Origin: Bacillota bacterium
GTDB taxonomy: Bacteria; Bacillota; Thermincolia; Thermincolales; UBA2595
Direction of reading: 5' to 3'
Length of the DNA: 33,715 nucleotides
NCBI GenBank assembly: GCA_021847735.1
Contig: JAJZQD010000020.1
Coordinates: 1 to 33,715, forward strand
The notes under the pieces were generated by a model. The model was not told the origin of the DNA, made no database searches, and saw only the letters and a list, made by a program, of their open reading frames with translations. Shown in pieces: positions 14,836 through 24,121 of the stretch (positions are counted from its first letter, which is position 1; each line of letters opens with the position of its first letter). A program made the position numbers and the translations under genes.

Positions 14836-14868
14836 TAGACCCTTACCCCAGGCAAAGGGTTTTTTTAT
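14836..14868 (+). terminator. Riboswitch-controlled terminator
   Basis: ACCCTT (14839-14844) pairs with AAGGGT (14855-14860), followed by a seven-T run from 14860. TAGACCC (14836-14842) is exactly complementary to GGGTCTA (14790-14796) inside the aptamer, so the terminator's 5' strand can also pair with the aptamer. The two pairings exclude each other. Confidence 0.8.
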
Positions 14869-14930
14869 TTGACCAATTAATGCCCATCATGAAGTTCTAA
14901 TTGGGGGCTGACATCATAGGAGGTGCCGGA

Positions 14931-16148
14931 ATGGAAGTTTTTGTAGCCCGCCAGCCAATTTTTAATAGGCAGCAAAAAGTCTACGGATATGAACTGTTGT
15001 ACCGGCTGGGGATGGATAACTTTTACAATAATCCAGCAGGGGACGGAGATAGGGCCACATCGGAGGTCATTGCCAACAGCTTTCTTTTAATTGGTTTGGA
15101 TGCCCTGACGGGTGGCAAAAGAGCCTTTATTAATTTTACCGAGAATTTGCTGAAGAATGAGGTTGCCACGATCTTGCCGAAAGAAGTTGTGGCCATAGAA
15201 ATCCTTGAAAACATAGAGGTCGATGACAAGGTCGTCAATGCTTGCATAAAGTTGAAAAAGCTAGGGTATCCGCTCGTTTTAGATGACTTCGTTCTGGATG
15301 AGAGGTTTAAACCTCTGGTTGAATTGGCTGATATCATAAAAATCGATTTTATGGAATGTGACATCAGAGAAAAGATGGATGTTATTCGAAGATTCGGCTC
15401 CGCGGGAGTACAGCTTTTGGCTGAGAAAGTGGAAACTACGGAAATGTTTAAAGAGGCCTTTGAAATGGGGTACTCATATTTTCAGGGTTACTTTTTCAGC
15501 AGGCCTATCATTCTTACAGGGCAGGACATCCCCGGTTATAAGATTAACTACCTGCAGGCCCTGGAGGAAGTTAACCGGCCCGAAATGGACTTTGACAGGC
15601 TTGAGGGAATTATTAAACGGGATGTGTCTCTATCCTATAAACTTTTAAAATACATTAACTCAGCCGCTTTTGGCTTTAGAAGTAAGATAGATTCGATTAA
15701 ACATGCACTGGTTCTTCTTGGTATTCAGGAAATCAAAAATTGGGTGAGCCTGATTATATTGAGAGGCATGGGGGAAGATAAACCAGACGAGATAACGACC
15801 AGCTCAATTCTGAGGGCCAAGTTCAGCGAACTGATTGCCCCCAAAGTGGGCCTCCAGGAACGGTCTTCCGATCTTTTTTTGATGGGCATGTTTTCCATGA
15901 TAGATGCCTTGATTAGCCGGCCCATGACCGACATCCTTGACGAACTGCCCATTGCCGAAGACATCAAGAGGGCTTTGTTGGGGAAGGAATGCCGTTACCG
16001 GGATCTTTACGAGTTGATTTTGGCTTACGAAAAAGGTAATTGGGAGGAATTCTCGGCCTTGGCTACCAGAATTAAGCTGGACGAAGCTGAGGTTCCCAAA
16101 ATTTATCTCCAGTCACTGGCCTGGGCAAATCAGGTTATGCAGTTGTAG
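14931..16148 (+). CDS. EAL-HDOD signalling protein
   Basis: This 405-residue protein has an N-terminal EAL-type domain (about 1-200) and a C-terminal HDOD domain (about 205-400), the YuxH-like architecture. EAL-type motifs are YGYELLYR, FINFTEN, VAIEILENI, LVLDDF, IIKIDF, LAEKVET and YFQGYFFSRP. The loop normally reading DFGTGYSSL is replaced by DDFVLDERF, so phosphodiesterase activity is doubtful. The HDOD part has YKLLKYINSAAFGFRSKIDSIKHALVLLG. ATG 14931 is chosen because AGGAGG (14918-14923) lies 7 bases upstream. Control by the c-di-GMP riboswitch suggests it senses or feeds back on the second messenger. Its output partner is unknown. Confidence 0.9.
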   Translation: MEVFVARQPIFNRQQKVYGYELLYRLGMDNFYNNPAGDGDRATSEVIANSFLLIGLDALTGGKRAFINFTENLLKNEVATILPKEVVAIEILENIEVDDKVVNACIKLKKLGYPLVLDDFVLDERFKPLVELADIIKIDFMECDIREKMDVIRRFGSAGVQLLAEKVETTEMFKEAFEMGYSYFQGYFFSRPIILTGQDIPGYKINYLQALEEVNRPEMDFDRLEGIIKRDVSLSYKLLKYINSAAFGFRSKIDSIKHALVLLGIQEIKNWVSLIILRGMGEDKPDEITTSSILRAKFSELIAPKVGLQERSSDLFLMGMFSMIDALISRPMTDILDELPIAEDIKRALLGKECRYRDLYELILAYEKGNWEEFSALATRIKLDEAEVPKIYLQSLAWANQVMQL

Positions 16149-16175
16149 CACTTATGCGGACACGGTAACGTACAA

Positions 16176-16206
16176 AAGGCAGGAAGGGTAAAACCCCTCC
16201 TGCCTT
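16176..16206 (+). terminator. Hairpin terminator after the EAL-HDOD gene
   Basis: AAGGCAGGA then GGG pairs with CCC then TCCTGCCTT around a TAAAA loop, with one bulged base on each side. The downstream run is AAATATT, with few T residues, so termination may be weak. Confidence 0.6.
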
Positions 16207-16251
16207 AAATATTACATATTTTATACAAAATAAATGGCAAGAGGAGGAAAA

Positions 16252-16281
16252 ATGCAAATTGTGTTGAATTTACACGAGTAA
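16252..16281 (+). CDS. Possible 9-residue leader peptide
   Basis: ATG 16252 opens a frame of nine codons (MQIVLNLHE) ending in TAA. It is preceded by GAGGAGG (16241-16247) at ideal spacing, a much better site than the one before the PilZ gene downstream. It could be a translated leader that affects the PilZ gene, or chance. No homology can be judged for such a short sequence. Confidence 0.25.
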   Translation: MQIVLNLHE

Positions 16282-16367
16282 AACCAGCATGAATTTGCCG
16301 AATAGAAGGAAATTTGTGGTCTTCTGTAGAAATTTAATTTACATGCCAAAGCCAGTCAGGAAAGGAA

Positions 16368-16772
16368 ATGCCAGGTGATGGTACAGTGAGGAATGTCTCG
16401 TTAGAAAAAAGAAAGTTTTTACGATTAGAGATTAATAAGAAAGCTACCTGCAAGTTTCTGGGGGGTGACGGGACGCGGTTTAACCTTTTGGCAATGTTGG
16501 AGGTAGATACTCAAATCGTTAATTTAAGTGTTAGCGGGGCCTGTGTTGCATATGAGTGTAGTATTAGCGCCGGCGCCGTTCAGAAAAACGGAATAGTCCT
16601 ACTGGAAATTCCTTTTGAAGAGGAACCTTTCAGTGTTAACGGAAGAGTGGCCTGGTGCGAAAAAACTGAGACGGGAATTAAAGCCGGGCTGCAATTTGAA
16701 GTCGTAGATGAAGAGGATAGACAAAAATTATTAAGGTTCCTAAATGGCGAACTGAGGTTTGCAAAGGCTTAA
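16368..16772 (+). CDS. PilZ domain protein, probable c-di-GMP receptor
   Basis: This 134-residue protein carries the PilZ c-di-GMP binding signature: RxxxR as RKFLR (R15 and R19) and the second motif (D/N)xSxxG as NLSVSG. The rest fits the beta-barrel, including FSVNGRVAWCEKTETGIKAGLQF. It may act as a single-domain receptor that changes a partner protein when c-di-GMP rises. Its location right after the riboswitch-controlled EAL-HDOD gene supports a shared signalling role. The start ATG has AGGAAAGG upstream. A perfect hairpin follows the gene. Confidence 0.9.
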   Translation: MPGDGTVRNVSLEKRKFLRLEINKKATCKFLGGDGTRFNLLAMLEVDTQIVNLSVSGACVAYECSISAGAVQKNGIVLLEIPFEEEPFSVNGRVAWCEKTETGIKAGLQFEVVDEEDRQKLLRFLNGELRFAKA

Positions 16773-16797
16773 TTTTTTACGATGAACATTAATATGA

Positions 16798-16825
16798 AAG
16801 GGTTTGCCTTCTTAGGCAAACCCTT
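16798..16825 (+). terminator. Terminator-like hairpin after the PilZ gene
   Basis: AAGGGTTTGCC (16798-16808) pairs perfectly with GGCAAACCCTT (16815-16825) around TTCTTA. Only a few T residues follow. Confidence 0.65.
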
Positions 16826-16842
16826 CAGTTTCAGAGGAGCAC

Positions 16843-16875
16843 AAAACACCTTCCACACCGGAAGGTGTTTTAATT
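16843..16875 (+). terminator. Second terminator before dnaE
   Basis: AAAACACCTTCC (16843-16854) pairs perfectly with GGAAGGTGTTTT (16860-16871) and is followed by AATTT. The two hairpins in tandem isolate the PilZ gene from dnaE. Confidence 0.75.
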
Positions 16876-16971
16876 TGGTATTGAAGGTTACATAAACTCC
16901 CGCCCTTTTGAAGGAAATACTAGCGGCAAAGCGAATCTATATGCTAAAGCTGTGATTACGGAGGCCGCATC

Positions 16972-19900
16972 ATGTCCACCGACTTTGTCCATCTCCACGT
17001 TCATACGGAATATAGCCTGCTTGACGGCGCGGCTCGCATCAAAGACCTGGTTGCGGCCGCTGCCGCAAAAGGCATGAAGGCCCTGGCCATTACTGACCAT
17101 GGGTCTATGTTTGGTGTGGTCGATTTTTATAAAGCGGCCAACAAGGCTGGAATCAAGCCGATTCTGGGATGTGAGGTTTATGTGGCCCCACGGACCATGG
17201 ATGACCGGGAACCAGGCAAGGATGACGCTAACTACCATCTGGTCCTGCTGGCGGAAAATGAAATAGGTTACCGGAACCTCCTGTACATAGTGTCTGAGGC
17301 CTACACCCGCGGCTTCTATTACAAGCCCCGGACCGATAAGGATACCCTTAGGCAGTATAGCAAGGGCCTGATTGCCCTAAGCGCTTGCCTCGGCGGGGAA
17401 GTCGCTAATGCCATCATAAACCGGCAGTTTGACCGGGCCGGGGAATTAGCCGGGGAATATGAAGATATCTTTGGCCGCGGCAATTTTTATCTGGAATTGC
17501 AGGAACATGGTTTGGCGGAGCAGGCCGGGGTTAACCGGGAACTTGTCAAGATAAGCAGGGAAAAGGGGATACCCCTAGTAGTAACCAATGACCTGCATTA
17601 CGTAAAAAAGGAAGATGCCGAGGTCCAGGACGTCCTATTATGTATTGGCACTGGCCGGACTGTAGATGACAAAGACAGAATGGAATTTGGGACCCAGGAG
17701 TTTTATTTAAAAGACGCCGCTGAAATGCACCTACTCTTTGGGGAACATCCCGAGGCTATGGCGAATACTGTGGAAATTGCGGAAAGGTGCAACATTAAAC
17801 TGGATTTTGACAAGACATACCTGCCAGACTACCACATCCCCGGGGGTCATACTGTTGAATCATATTTACGGGAAATCTGCCTTGCCGGACTGGCAAAGCG
17901 ATACCCCGCCGCCAGCCCTGAGGTACGGGAGCGGCTGGAATACGAACTTAAGGTAATCAACGATATGGGATTTCCTGGATATTTTCTGATAGTATGGGAT
18001 TTTGTCAGGTTTGCCCGGGAAAACGATATCCTTGTGGGCCCGGGCCGGGGCAGCGCCGCCGGCAGCCTGGTGGCTTATGTACTGGGGATAACTAATGTAG
18101 ATCCTCTTAGATACGACCTGCTCTTTGAACGCTTCCTCAATCCGGAACGGATAAGTATGCCGGATATTGATATAGACTTTTGTTATGAAAAGCGTGAGCA
18201 GGTAATTCATTACGTCATTAACCGTTATGGCGCTGATCGGGTGGCCCAGATTATTACCTTCGGAACGATGGCTGCCCGTGCCGCCATCAGAGATGTGGGC
18301 CGGGCTTTGAACATGCCTTATGCCGAGGTGGACCGGGTCGCCAAGCTGATCCCGGCCGAACTGGGCATGACCCTTGACAAGGCCTTGGAAAATGGGAGTG
18401 AATTGCGTCAGTTATATGATATTGACCCGGGAGTGCAAAAACTCCTGGATATGGCCAGGGCTATCGAAGGCATGCCAAGACACGCTTCAACCCACGCCGC
18501 CGGTGTAGTTATCGGTAAGGAGCCCCTGACCACCTTTCTACCCCTTTACCGGTCGTCAGATGGGGTGGTGGCCACCCAGTTTCCCAAAGACACCGTCGAG
18601 GAAATAGGCCTGTTGAAGATGGATTTGCTGGGACTTAGGACCCTTACAGTCGTCGGTGATGCTGTTGATATAATCAGACAGACTACAGGACAGGAAACTG
18701 ACATCGAAAACATCCCGTTGGATGATACCGCCACTTTTGAAATGCTGGGACGGGGGGATGCCATTGGCGTGTTCCAGTTAGAAAGTTCGGGCATGCGGGC
18801 TATTCTGAGGGAATTGAAGCCCGAAGTTTTTGAAGACATTATAGCTCTGGTGGCCCTATACCGTCCCGGGCCCCTTGGGAGCGGGATGGTAGAGGACTTT
18901 ATCAAACGTAAACACGGGCAGAGTCCGATAACCTATCTGCACCCATCTCTCCAGCCCATTTTGCGTGAAACCTACGGGGTTATTTTGTACCAGGAACAAG
19001 TTATGCGCATTGCCAGTGATTTGGCTGGGTTCACTATGGGAGAAGCCGACTTGCTGCGCCGGGCCATGGGCAAAAAGAAGCCGGAGGTTATTGCCGGACT
19101 CCGCAGCCAGTTTGTGGATGGGGCCGGGAGCAAAGGGGTGGCTTCTGACACGGCGGGTCAGATTTTTGACCTGATGGAGTATTTTGCGGGTTACGGCTTC
19201 AACAAGAGTCACAGCACCGCCTATGCCCTAGTGTCGTATCAGACTGCCTACCTCAAGGCAAACTACCCGGTGGCCTTCATGGCTGCCCTGTTAACGAGTG
19301 TCATGGATTCCAGCGATAAAATAGCCCAGTATATTGAAGAATGCCGTAAAGCCGGCATAGAAGTGATTCCCCCGGATGTTAACGAGAGCTTGGTCAATTT
19401 CACAGTGGTGGGTGGCCGAATCAGGTTTGGCCTGGCGGCTGTGAAAAACGTAGGCCGGGGTGCCATCGAAAATATTATTGAAGCCCGTAAAAAAGAAGGA
19501 CATTTTAAAACATTCCAGGATTTCTGCGACCGTGTTGACAGCCGCCAGGTGTCCAAAAGGGTGCTGGAAAGTCTCATCAAAGGGGGGGCCGCGGATTCCC
19601 TGGGCGGCAACCGGGCCCAACTGCTTGCAGCCCTGGACAATGTTGTGGAGTCAGCCCAAAAAAAGCAGAAAGACAAGGAAAACGGCCAGATTTCCCTTTT
19701 TGACTTGGGGGGGGGCGATGCCTCCTTAACTCCGAGTGAAATCCCCCTGCCTGATGTACCGGAATTTCCCCAAAAAGAGCTGCTAACCATGGAAAAAGAA
19801 ATATTAGGGCTGTATATCAGTGGTCATCCCTTGAGGGAATATGAGGATATGCTCAAAGAAAAAGTCTCCCACAGTACGGCCCAGCTAACCGAGCTAAGTG

Positions 19901-20406
19901 ACGAAACACCGGTGGTGGTTGGCGGTATTATCTCCGGGATGCGCAAAATTATCACCCGTTCCGGCGAACCCATGGTGTTTATGATGCTGGAAGACCTGTT
20001 AGGTTCCGTGGAAGTCATTGTTTTCCCCCGGGTGTTCCGTGAGAATGCCTCCCTCATTAAGCCGGATGCCCCTATTCTGGTTAGGGGCAGGGTTAATTTC
20101 AATACCAGGGATGAGCAGGTTAAGGTTATAGCGGAAACTATTATGAGCCTGGATAACGTGAGAAAGGAAAGCGGAACCGCGGCCAGCCTGTTTATCAAAG
20201 TGCCTGAACGGGATGGGGCCAGATGCTTCCAGGCAATCCAGGGTATCCTGCTTCGGCATCGTGGCAATGTCCCTGTCTGCCTTTACTTCGAGTCTACTAA
20301 GAAGGGTATCCAGACAAAGCGGGATTGGTGGGTTAACCTGGAATCCGGTGTAGTGGATGAACTTGCCGGCCTTGTTGGGGAAGCCGGTGTGTATGTCAAA
20401 GAATGA
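16972..20406 (+). CDS. dnaE: DNA polymerase III subunit alpha DnaE
   Basis: This is the replicative polymerase catalytic subunit, 1144 residues, a normal DnaE length. The N-terminal PHP domain begins FVHLHVHTEYSLLDGAARI and contains ITDHGSMFGVVDF. The polymerase palm has PDIDIDF with catalytic D398 and D400, and KMDLLGLRTLT with the third Asp at 551. GPGRGSAAGSLVAY precedes the palm. Further on are ALYRPGPLGSGM, YQEQVMRIA and GYGFNKSHSTAYALVSYQTAYLKA. A helix-hairpin-helix region, an OB fold (TPVVVGGIISGMRKI) and a C-terminal region complete it. GGAGG before ATG 16972 supports the start. It precedes mtrB and the acc-pfkA-pyk genes as in other Firmicutes. Confidence 0.97.
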   Translation: MSTDFVHLHVHTEYSLLDGAARIKDLVAAAAAKGMKALAITDHGSMFGVVDFYKAANKAGIKPILGCEVYVAPRTMDDREPGKDDANYHLVLLAENEIGYRNLLYIVSEAYTRGFYYKPRTDKDTLRQYSKGLIALSACLGGEVANAIINRQFDRAGELAGEYEDIFGRGNFYLELQEHGLAEQAGVNRELVKISREKGIPLVVTNDLHYVKKEDAEVQDVLLCIGTGRTVDDKDRMEFGTQEFYLKDAAEMHLLFGEHPEAMANTVEIAERCNIKLDFDKTYLPDYHIPGGHTVESYLREICLAGLAKRYPAASPEVRERLEYELKVINDMGFPGYFLIVWDFVRFARENDILVGPGRGSAAGSLVAYVLGITNVDPLRYDLLFERFLNPERISMPDIDIDFCYEKREQVIHYVINRYGADRVAQIITFGTMAARAAIRDVGRALNMPYAEVDRVAKLIPAELGMTLDKALENGSELRQLYDIDPGVQKLLDMARAIEGMPRHASTHAAGVVIGKEPLTTFLPLYRSSDGVVATQFPKDTVEEIGLLKMDLLGLRTLTVVGDAVDIIRQTTGQETDIENIPLDDTATFEMLGRGDAIGVFQLESSGMRAILRELKPEVFEDIIALVALYRPGPLGSGMVEDFIKRKHGQSPITYLHPSLQPILRETYGVILYQEQVMRIASDLAGFTMGEADLLRRAMGKKKPEVIAGLRSQFVDGAGSKGVASDTAGQIFDLMEYFAGYGFNKSHSTAYALVSYQTAYLKANYPVAFMAALLTSVMDSSDKIAQYIEECRKAGIEVIPPDVNESLVNFTVVGGRIRFGLAAVKNVGRGAIENIIEARKKEGHFKTFQDFCDRVDSRQVSKRVLESLIKGGAADSLGGNRAQLLAALDNVVESAQKKQKDKENGQISLFDLGGGDASLTPSEIPLPDVPEFPQKELLTMEKEILGLYISGHPLREYEDMLKEKVSHSTAQLTELSDETPVVVGGIISGMRKIITRSGEPMVFMMLEDLLGSVEVIVFPRVFRENASLIKPDAPILVRGRVNFNTRDEQVKVIAETIMSLDNVRKESGTAASLFIKVPERDGARCFQAIQGILLRHRGNVPVCLYFESTKKGIQTKRDWWVNLESGVVDELAGLVGEAGVYVKE

Positions 20407-20441
20407 CCCTAAAACCGTGGTTTTGGCGGGGTAGGGATTCC

Positions 20442-20470
20442 TTGCATATTACCGTAAATTATGGTATTAT
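20442..20470 (+). promoter_or_regulatory. Promoter of mtrB
   Basis: TTGCAT (20442-20447) and TATTAT (20465-20470) are spaced by 17 bases, ending 36 bases before the mtrB start codon. Confidence 0.6.
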
Positions 20471-20506
20471 AACGTTGCTTACAGCAATATAAACGAGGTG
20501 GTAACC

Positions 20507-20734
20507 GTGAAAGACGAATTGATTACTGGTGAATATATTGTGATTAAAGCCCTGGAAAACGGGGTTAACATCATCGGGCTGACCCGGGGGCTGGATACCA
20601 AATTTCATCACACTGAAAAACTTGATAAGGGAGAAGTAATGATAGCACAGTTTACAGAACATACCTCAGCCATGAAGATTAGAGGAAAAGCCCAAATATT
20701 TACTAAACATGGACAGTGCGAGTCAGGATTATAA
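20507..20734 (+). CDS. mtrB: Tryptophan RNA-binding attenuator protein TRAP (MtrB)
   Basis: TRAP forms an 11-subunit ring that, with bound tryptophan, wraps G/UAG repeats in trp leader RNAs to cause termination or block translation. The 75-residue product equals the length of B. subtilis MtrB. It keeps long identical stretches such as [20 protein letters not shown] and [20 protein letters not shown], including the RNA-contacting Lys and Arg of KLDKGE and KIRGK. The GTG at 20507 is preferred because GAGGTGG (20495-20501) lies just upstream and the length then fits; an in-frame GTG at 20498 overlaps that site. No trp genes are in the window, so it acts in trans. Confidence 0.96.
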   Translation: MKDELITGEYIVIKALENGVNIIGLTRGLDTKFHHTEKLDKGEVMIAQFTEHTSAMKIRGKAQIFTKHGQCESGL

Positions 20735-20744
20735 GCTGACGATT

Positions 20745-20778
20745 ATCCAGGGTAAAGCCTTTGCTCTGGATTTTATTT
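20745..20778 (+). terminator. Terminator of mtrB
   Basis: ATCCAG (20745-20750) pairs with CTGGAT (20766-20771), with a possible inner AAAG/CTTT pairing. TTTATTTG follows. Confidence 0.65.
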
Positions 20779-20878
20779 GCTTTAGTTTAAAAATAAAGGA
20801 ATATAGACAATACTAGTCGAAAAGACTATTGTATCGAATGCGCCAGCGCTTAAGATTAGCGAGATGGGGGGCTGTGAC

Positions 20879-21076
20879 ATGTGGACAGTGGTGTATATTG
20901 CACCCAGCAGATTGGTAGCGGAATCACTGCAAAATGTTCTTAGCAGTGAAGGACTGTTGGTCATGTTGCGTACCATTGGGATACCGCATGTTGGCGACTC
21001 AAGCGCCGTAGAAATTCTGGTGCCCGAATCCGAAGTTGATGAGGCCATGGAAATTCTCAATAGCAATGTAAGATAA
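20879..21076 (+). CDS. DUF2007-like small protein
   Basis: This 65-residue protein reads MWTVVYIAPSRLVAESLQNVL and ends EILVPESEVDEAMEIL. The pattern resembles the DUF2007/putative signal-transducing family: one strand, a helix with an AESLQNVLSSEG-like motif, a strand with GLLVML, and a C-terminal VPESE helix. No biochemical role is established. ATG 20879 is chosen over ATG 20864 because the GGGGGG run (20866-20871) then acts as the ribosome site. It lies just upstream of accD, so it may be co-transcribed with the acetyl-CoA carboxylase genes. Confidence 0.7.
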   Translation: MWTVVYIAPSRLVAESLQNVLSSEGLLVMLRTIGIPHVGDSSAVEILVPESEVDEAMEILNSNVR

Positions 21077-21149
21077 GGGGCGTGGCAAATACCCCGGCTG
21101 ATTAACCTGTTTTACCGCATGGATGGAGAGATGAGGTGCAAAACCTGAT

Positions 21150-22010
21150 ATGTTAAAAGACTTGTTTCGTAAGCCAAAGTATGTCACGGTGCATGCAGAC
21201 ACCGTAAAAAAGGACATACCTGAGGGTTTATGGCAAAAGTGTCCTACCTGTAATGAAATTTTATATAGTAAGGAACTTGAAAAAACACTGAAAACATGTA
21301 ATAAATGTGGGTATCATTTCAGAATGAGCGCCCGCGAACGAATTAATATCACTGTTGATGAAGGCAGCTTTCTGGAACTGGAAGCTGACTTGGCGTCTGC
21401 CAACCCGCTCGGTTTTGTCGATTACCCCGATAAAATTGCCAAAGCCCAGGAGGCTACCCACATAAAAGATGCGATTGTAATTGGGGAAGCTGCTATTGGT
21501 GGCAACCCTGTTGTTATTGGGGTTATGGACGCCAATTTTGTTATGGGCAGTATGGGCTCGGTTGTAGGTGAAAAGGTCACCCGGGCCATTGAAAAAGCCA
21601 TAGAAAAGAGAGTTCCGCTGATTATTTTCTCTGCTTCGGGTGGGGCTAGAATGCAGGAAGGGATAGTATCCCTTATGCAGATGGCTAAAACGTGTGGAGC
21701 CCTGGCAAAGTTGAATGAGGCCGGGCTTTTGTATATCACGGTCCTTACCGATCCTACTACCGGCGGAGTGACAGCAAGCTTTGCTTCTATGGGCGACGTA
21801 GCTCTTGCTGAACCGGGCGCCCTAATAGGTTTTACAGGGTCCAGGGTTATTGAACAGACGATTAAACAGAAACTTCCCGACGGTTTCCAGACCGCCGAGT
21901 TTTTGCTGAACCACGGGTTTGTCGACATGGTTATACCCAGGCAGCAGTTGAGAAGTACTTTAGAGGCCCTGTTAGAACTACATTCCACCGGAGGAACCGA
22001 AAATGCCTAA
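21150..22010 (+). CDS. accD: Acetyl-CoA carboxylase carboxyltransferase subunit beta
   Basis: AccD with AccA transfers CO2 from carboxybiotin to acetyl-CoA, the first step of fatty acid synthesis. The 286-residue protein has the N-terminal zinc finger (C31, C34, C50, C53 in KCPTCNEIL and TCNKCGYHF), then the crotonase-like core with [20 protein letters not shown] and [17 protein letters not shown], where the oxyanion loops lie. The C-terminus is [23 protein letters not shown]. Its last codons overlap accA by 8 bases, so the two subunits are translationally coupled. Confidence 0.97.
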   Translation: MLKDLFRKPKYVTVHADTVKKDIPEGLWQKCPTCNEILYSKELEKTLKTCNKCGYHFRMSARERINITVDEGSFLELEADLASANPLGFVDYPDKIAKAQEATHIKDAIVIGEAAIGGNPVVIGVMDANFVMGSMGSVVGEKVTRAIEKAIEKRVPLIIFSASGGARMQEGIVSLMQMAKTCGALAKLNEAGLLYITVLTDPTTGGVTASFASMGDVALAEPGALIGFTGSRVIEQTIKQKLPDGFQTAEFLLNHGFVDMVIPRQQLRSTLEALLELHSTGGTENA

Positions 22011-22962
22011 CATGTTGTTGGATTTTGAAAAACCCCTGGCCGAACTTGAAACTAAAATAGATGAATTGATAAAATTCAGTAAAGACAAGGGCATCGACCT
22101 TTCAGAAGAGATAAAGACATTACAGGCGAAGGCAGAAACCCTTAAGAGGGATATTTACGGTAATTTAAGTCCGTGGCAGCGAATTACCATAGCCAGGCAT
22201 CCCGAACGCCCAGGGACTGTAGACTACATAAAAATGCTCTTTGAGGGTTTTATGGAAATGCACGGAGACCGGCATTTCGGAGACGACCCGGCCATTATCG
22301 GTGGCATAGCTAAGTTTTACGGCGAGCCGGTCACTGTCATAGGCCATGTCAAAGGCAAAGACACGAAAGAGAATATCGCCAGGAATTTCGGGTACGCTCA
22401 CCCGGAGGGTTACAGAAAGGCTTTAAGGCTAATGGAACAGGCCGAAAAGTTCGGCCGTCCTGTGCTGACCTTTGTTGATACACCGGGGGCTTACTGTGGT
22501 ATTGGAGCGGAAGAGCGGGGTCAGGCCTGGGCCATTGCAGAAAACTTGACCAGGATGTCGAAAATCCATGTGCCGGTAATTGCCACAGTCATTGGGGAAG
22601 GTGGTAGCGGCGGCGCTTTGGCCATTGCAGTAGGTGATTATATTTTAATGCTGGAAAACGCCGTTTATGCTATAAGCACCCCAGAGACTTTTGCTTCTAT
22701 ACTTTGGAAGGATTCCTCCAAAGCGCAGGATGCCGCGGCGATCATGAAAATGACTGCCCGCGACCTGGAAGAGCTCCAAGTAATAGATGAAATCATCCCG
22801 GAACCTTTAGGCGGCGCTCAGAAAAATCCCCAAGAGGCGGCTAGAACGCTGGGTAAGAGCCTGCAGAAGGCCCTGAATTCTTTGAAGAAACTGCCGCCCG
22901 AAAAGTTACTGGAAAAAAGATACGAAAAATTCCGCAGCATAGGACAGTTTATTTCCGGATAA
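22003..22962 (+). CDS. accA: Acetyl-CoA carboxylase carboxyltransferase subunit alpha
   Basis: AccA is the partner of AccD in the carboxyltransferase tetramer. The 319-residue protein starts with a helical region ([20 protein letters not shown]), followed by the conserved [79 protein letters not shown] and [17 protein letters not shown]. All key motifs are intact. ATG 22003 lies 8 bases after GGAGG (21990-21994), inside the end of accD. A strong hairpin ends the transcript before pfkA. Confidence 0.97.
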   Translation: MPNMLLDFEKPLAELETKIDELIKFSKDKGIDLSEEIKTLQAKAETLKRDIYGNLSPWQRITIARHPERPGTVDYIKMLFEGFMEMHGDRHFGDDPAIIGGIAKFYGEPVTVIGHVKGKDTKENIARNFGYAHPEGYRKALRLMEQAEKFGRPVLTFVDTPGAYCGIGAEERGQAWAIAENLTRMSKIHVPVIATVIGEGGSGGALAIAVGDYILMLENAVYAISTPETFASILWKDSSKAQDAAAIMKMTARDLEELQVIDEIIPEPLGGAQKNPQEAARTLGKSLQKALNSLKKLPPEKLLEKRYEKFRSIGQFISG

Positions 22963-23021
22963 AATACATATGAATACGATTCCATAAGGGCTTGCTCTAG
23001 ATTAACTCAACATCAAAGTAG

Positions 23022-23057
23022 AGGGTCTGACCGTTTTCGGAAAACGTCAGACCCTTT
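23022..23057 (+). terminator. Terminator of accDA
   Basis: AGGGTCTGA-c (23022-23031) pairs with TCAGACCCT (23047-23055), with an inner CGTTTTC/GAAAACG pairing (23032-23046). TTT ends it, with A/T-rich sequence further on. Confidence 0.8.
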
Positions 23058-23090
23058 AGCCTTTAAGATTCATTGGTTAACCGGCCATAA

Positions 23091-24077
<987 letters not shown>

Positions 24078-24121
24078 ACTGTTGCGATATTAAGTACTCT
24101 TGTTTGGGGAGGTGGTTATCA

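Larger units (their letters stand above)
14583..14930. other. Intergenic region with c-di-GMP riboswitch
   Basis: This 348-base gap separates the divergent MoaD-like gene and the EAL-HDOD gene. It holds the minus-strand ribosome site of the small gene, two Spo0A-box-like TGTCGAA/AGTCGAA motifs (14669-14675 and 14679-14685), the riboswitch with its terminator, and the AGGAGG ribosome site (14918-14923). No further gene is seen. Confidence 0.7.

Noticed and set aside
19263-19790. 175-codon minus-strand frame inside dnaE
   Set aside because: Shadow frame within a conserved gene.
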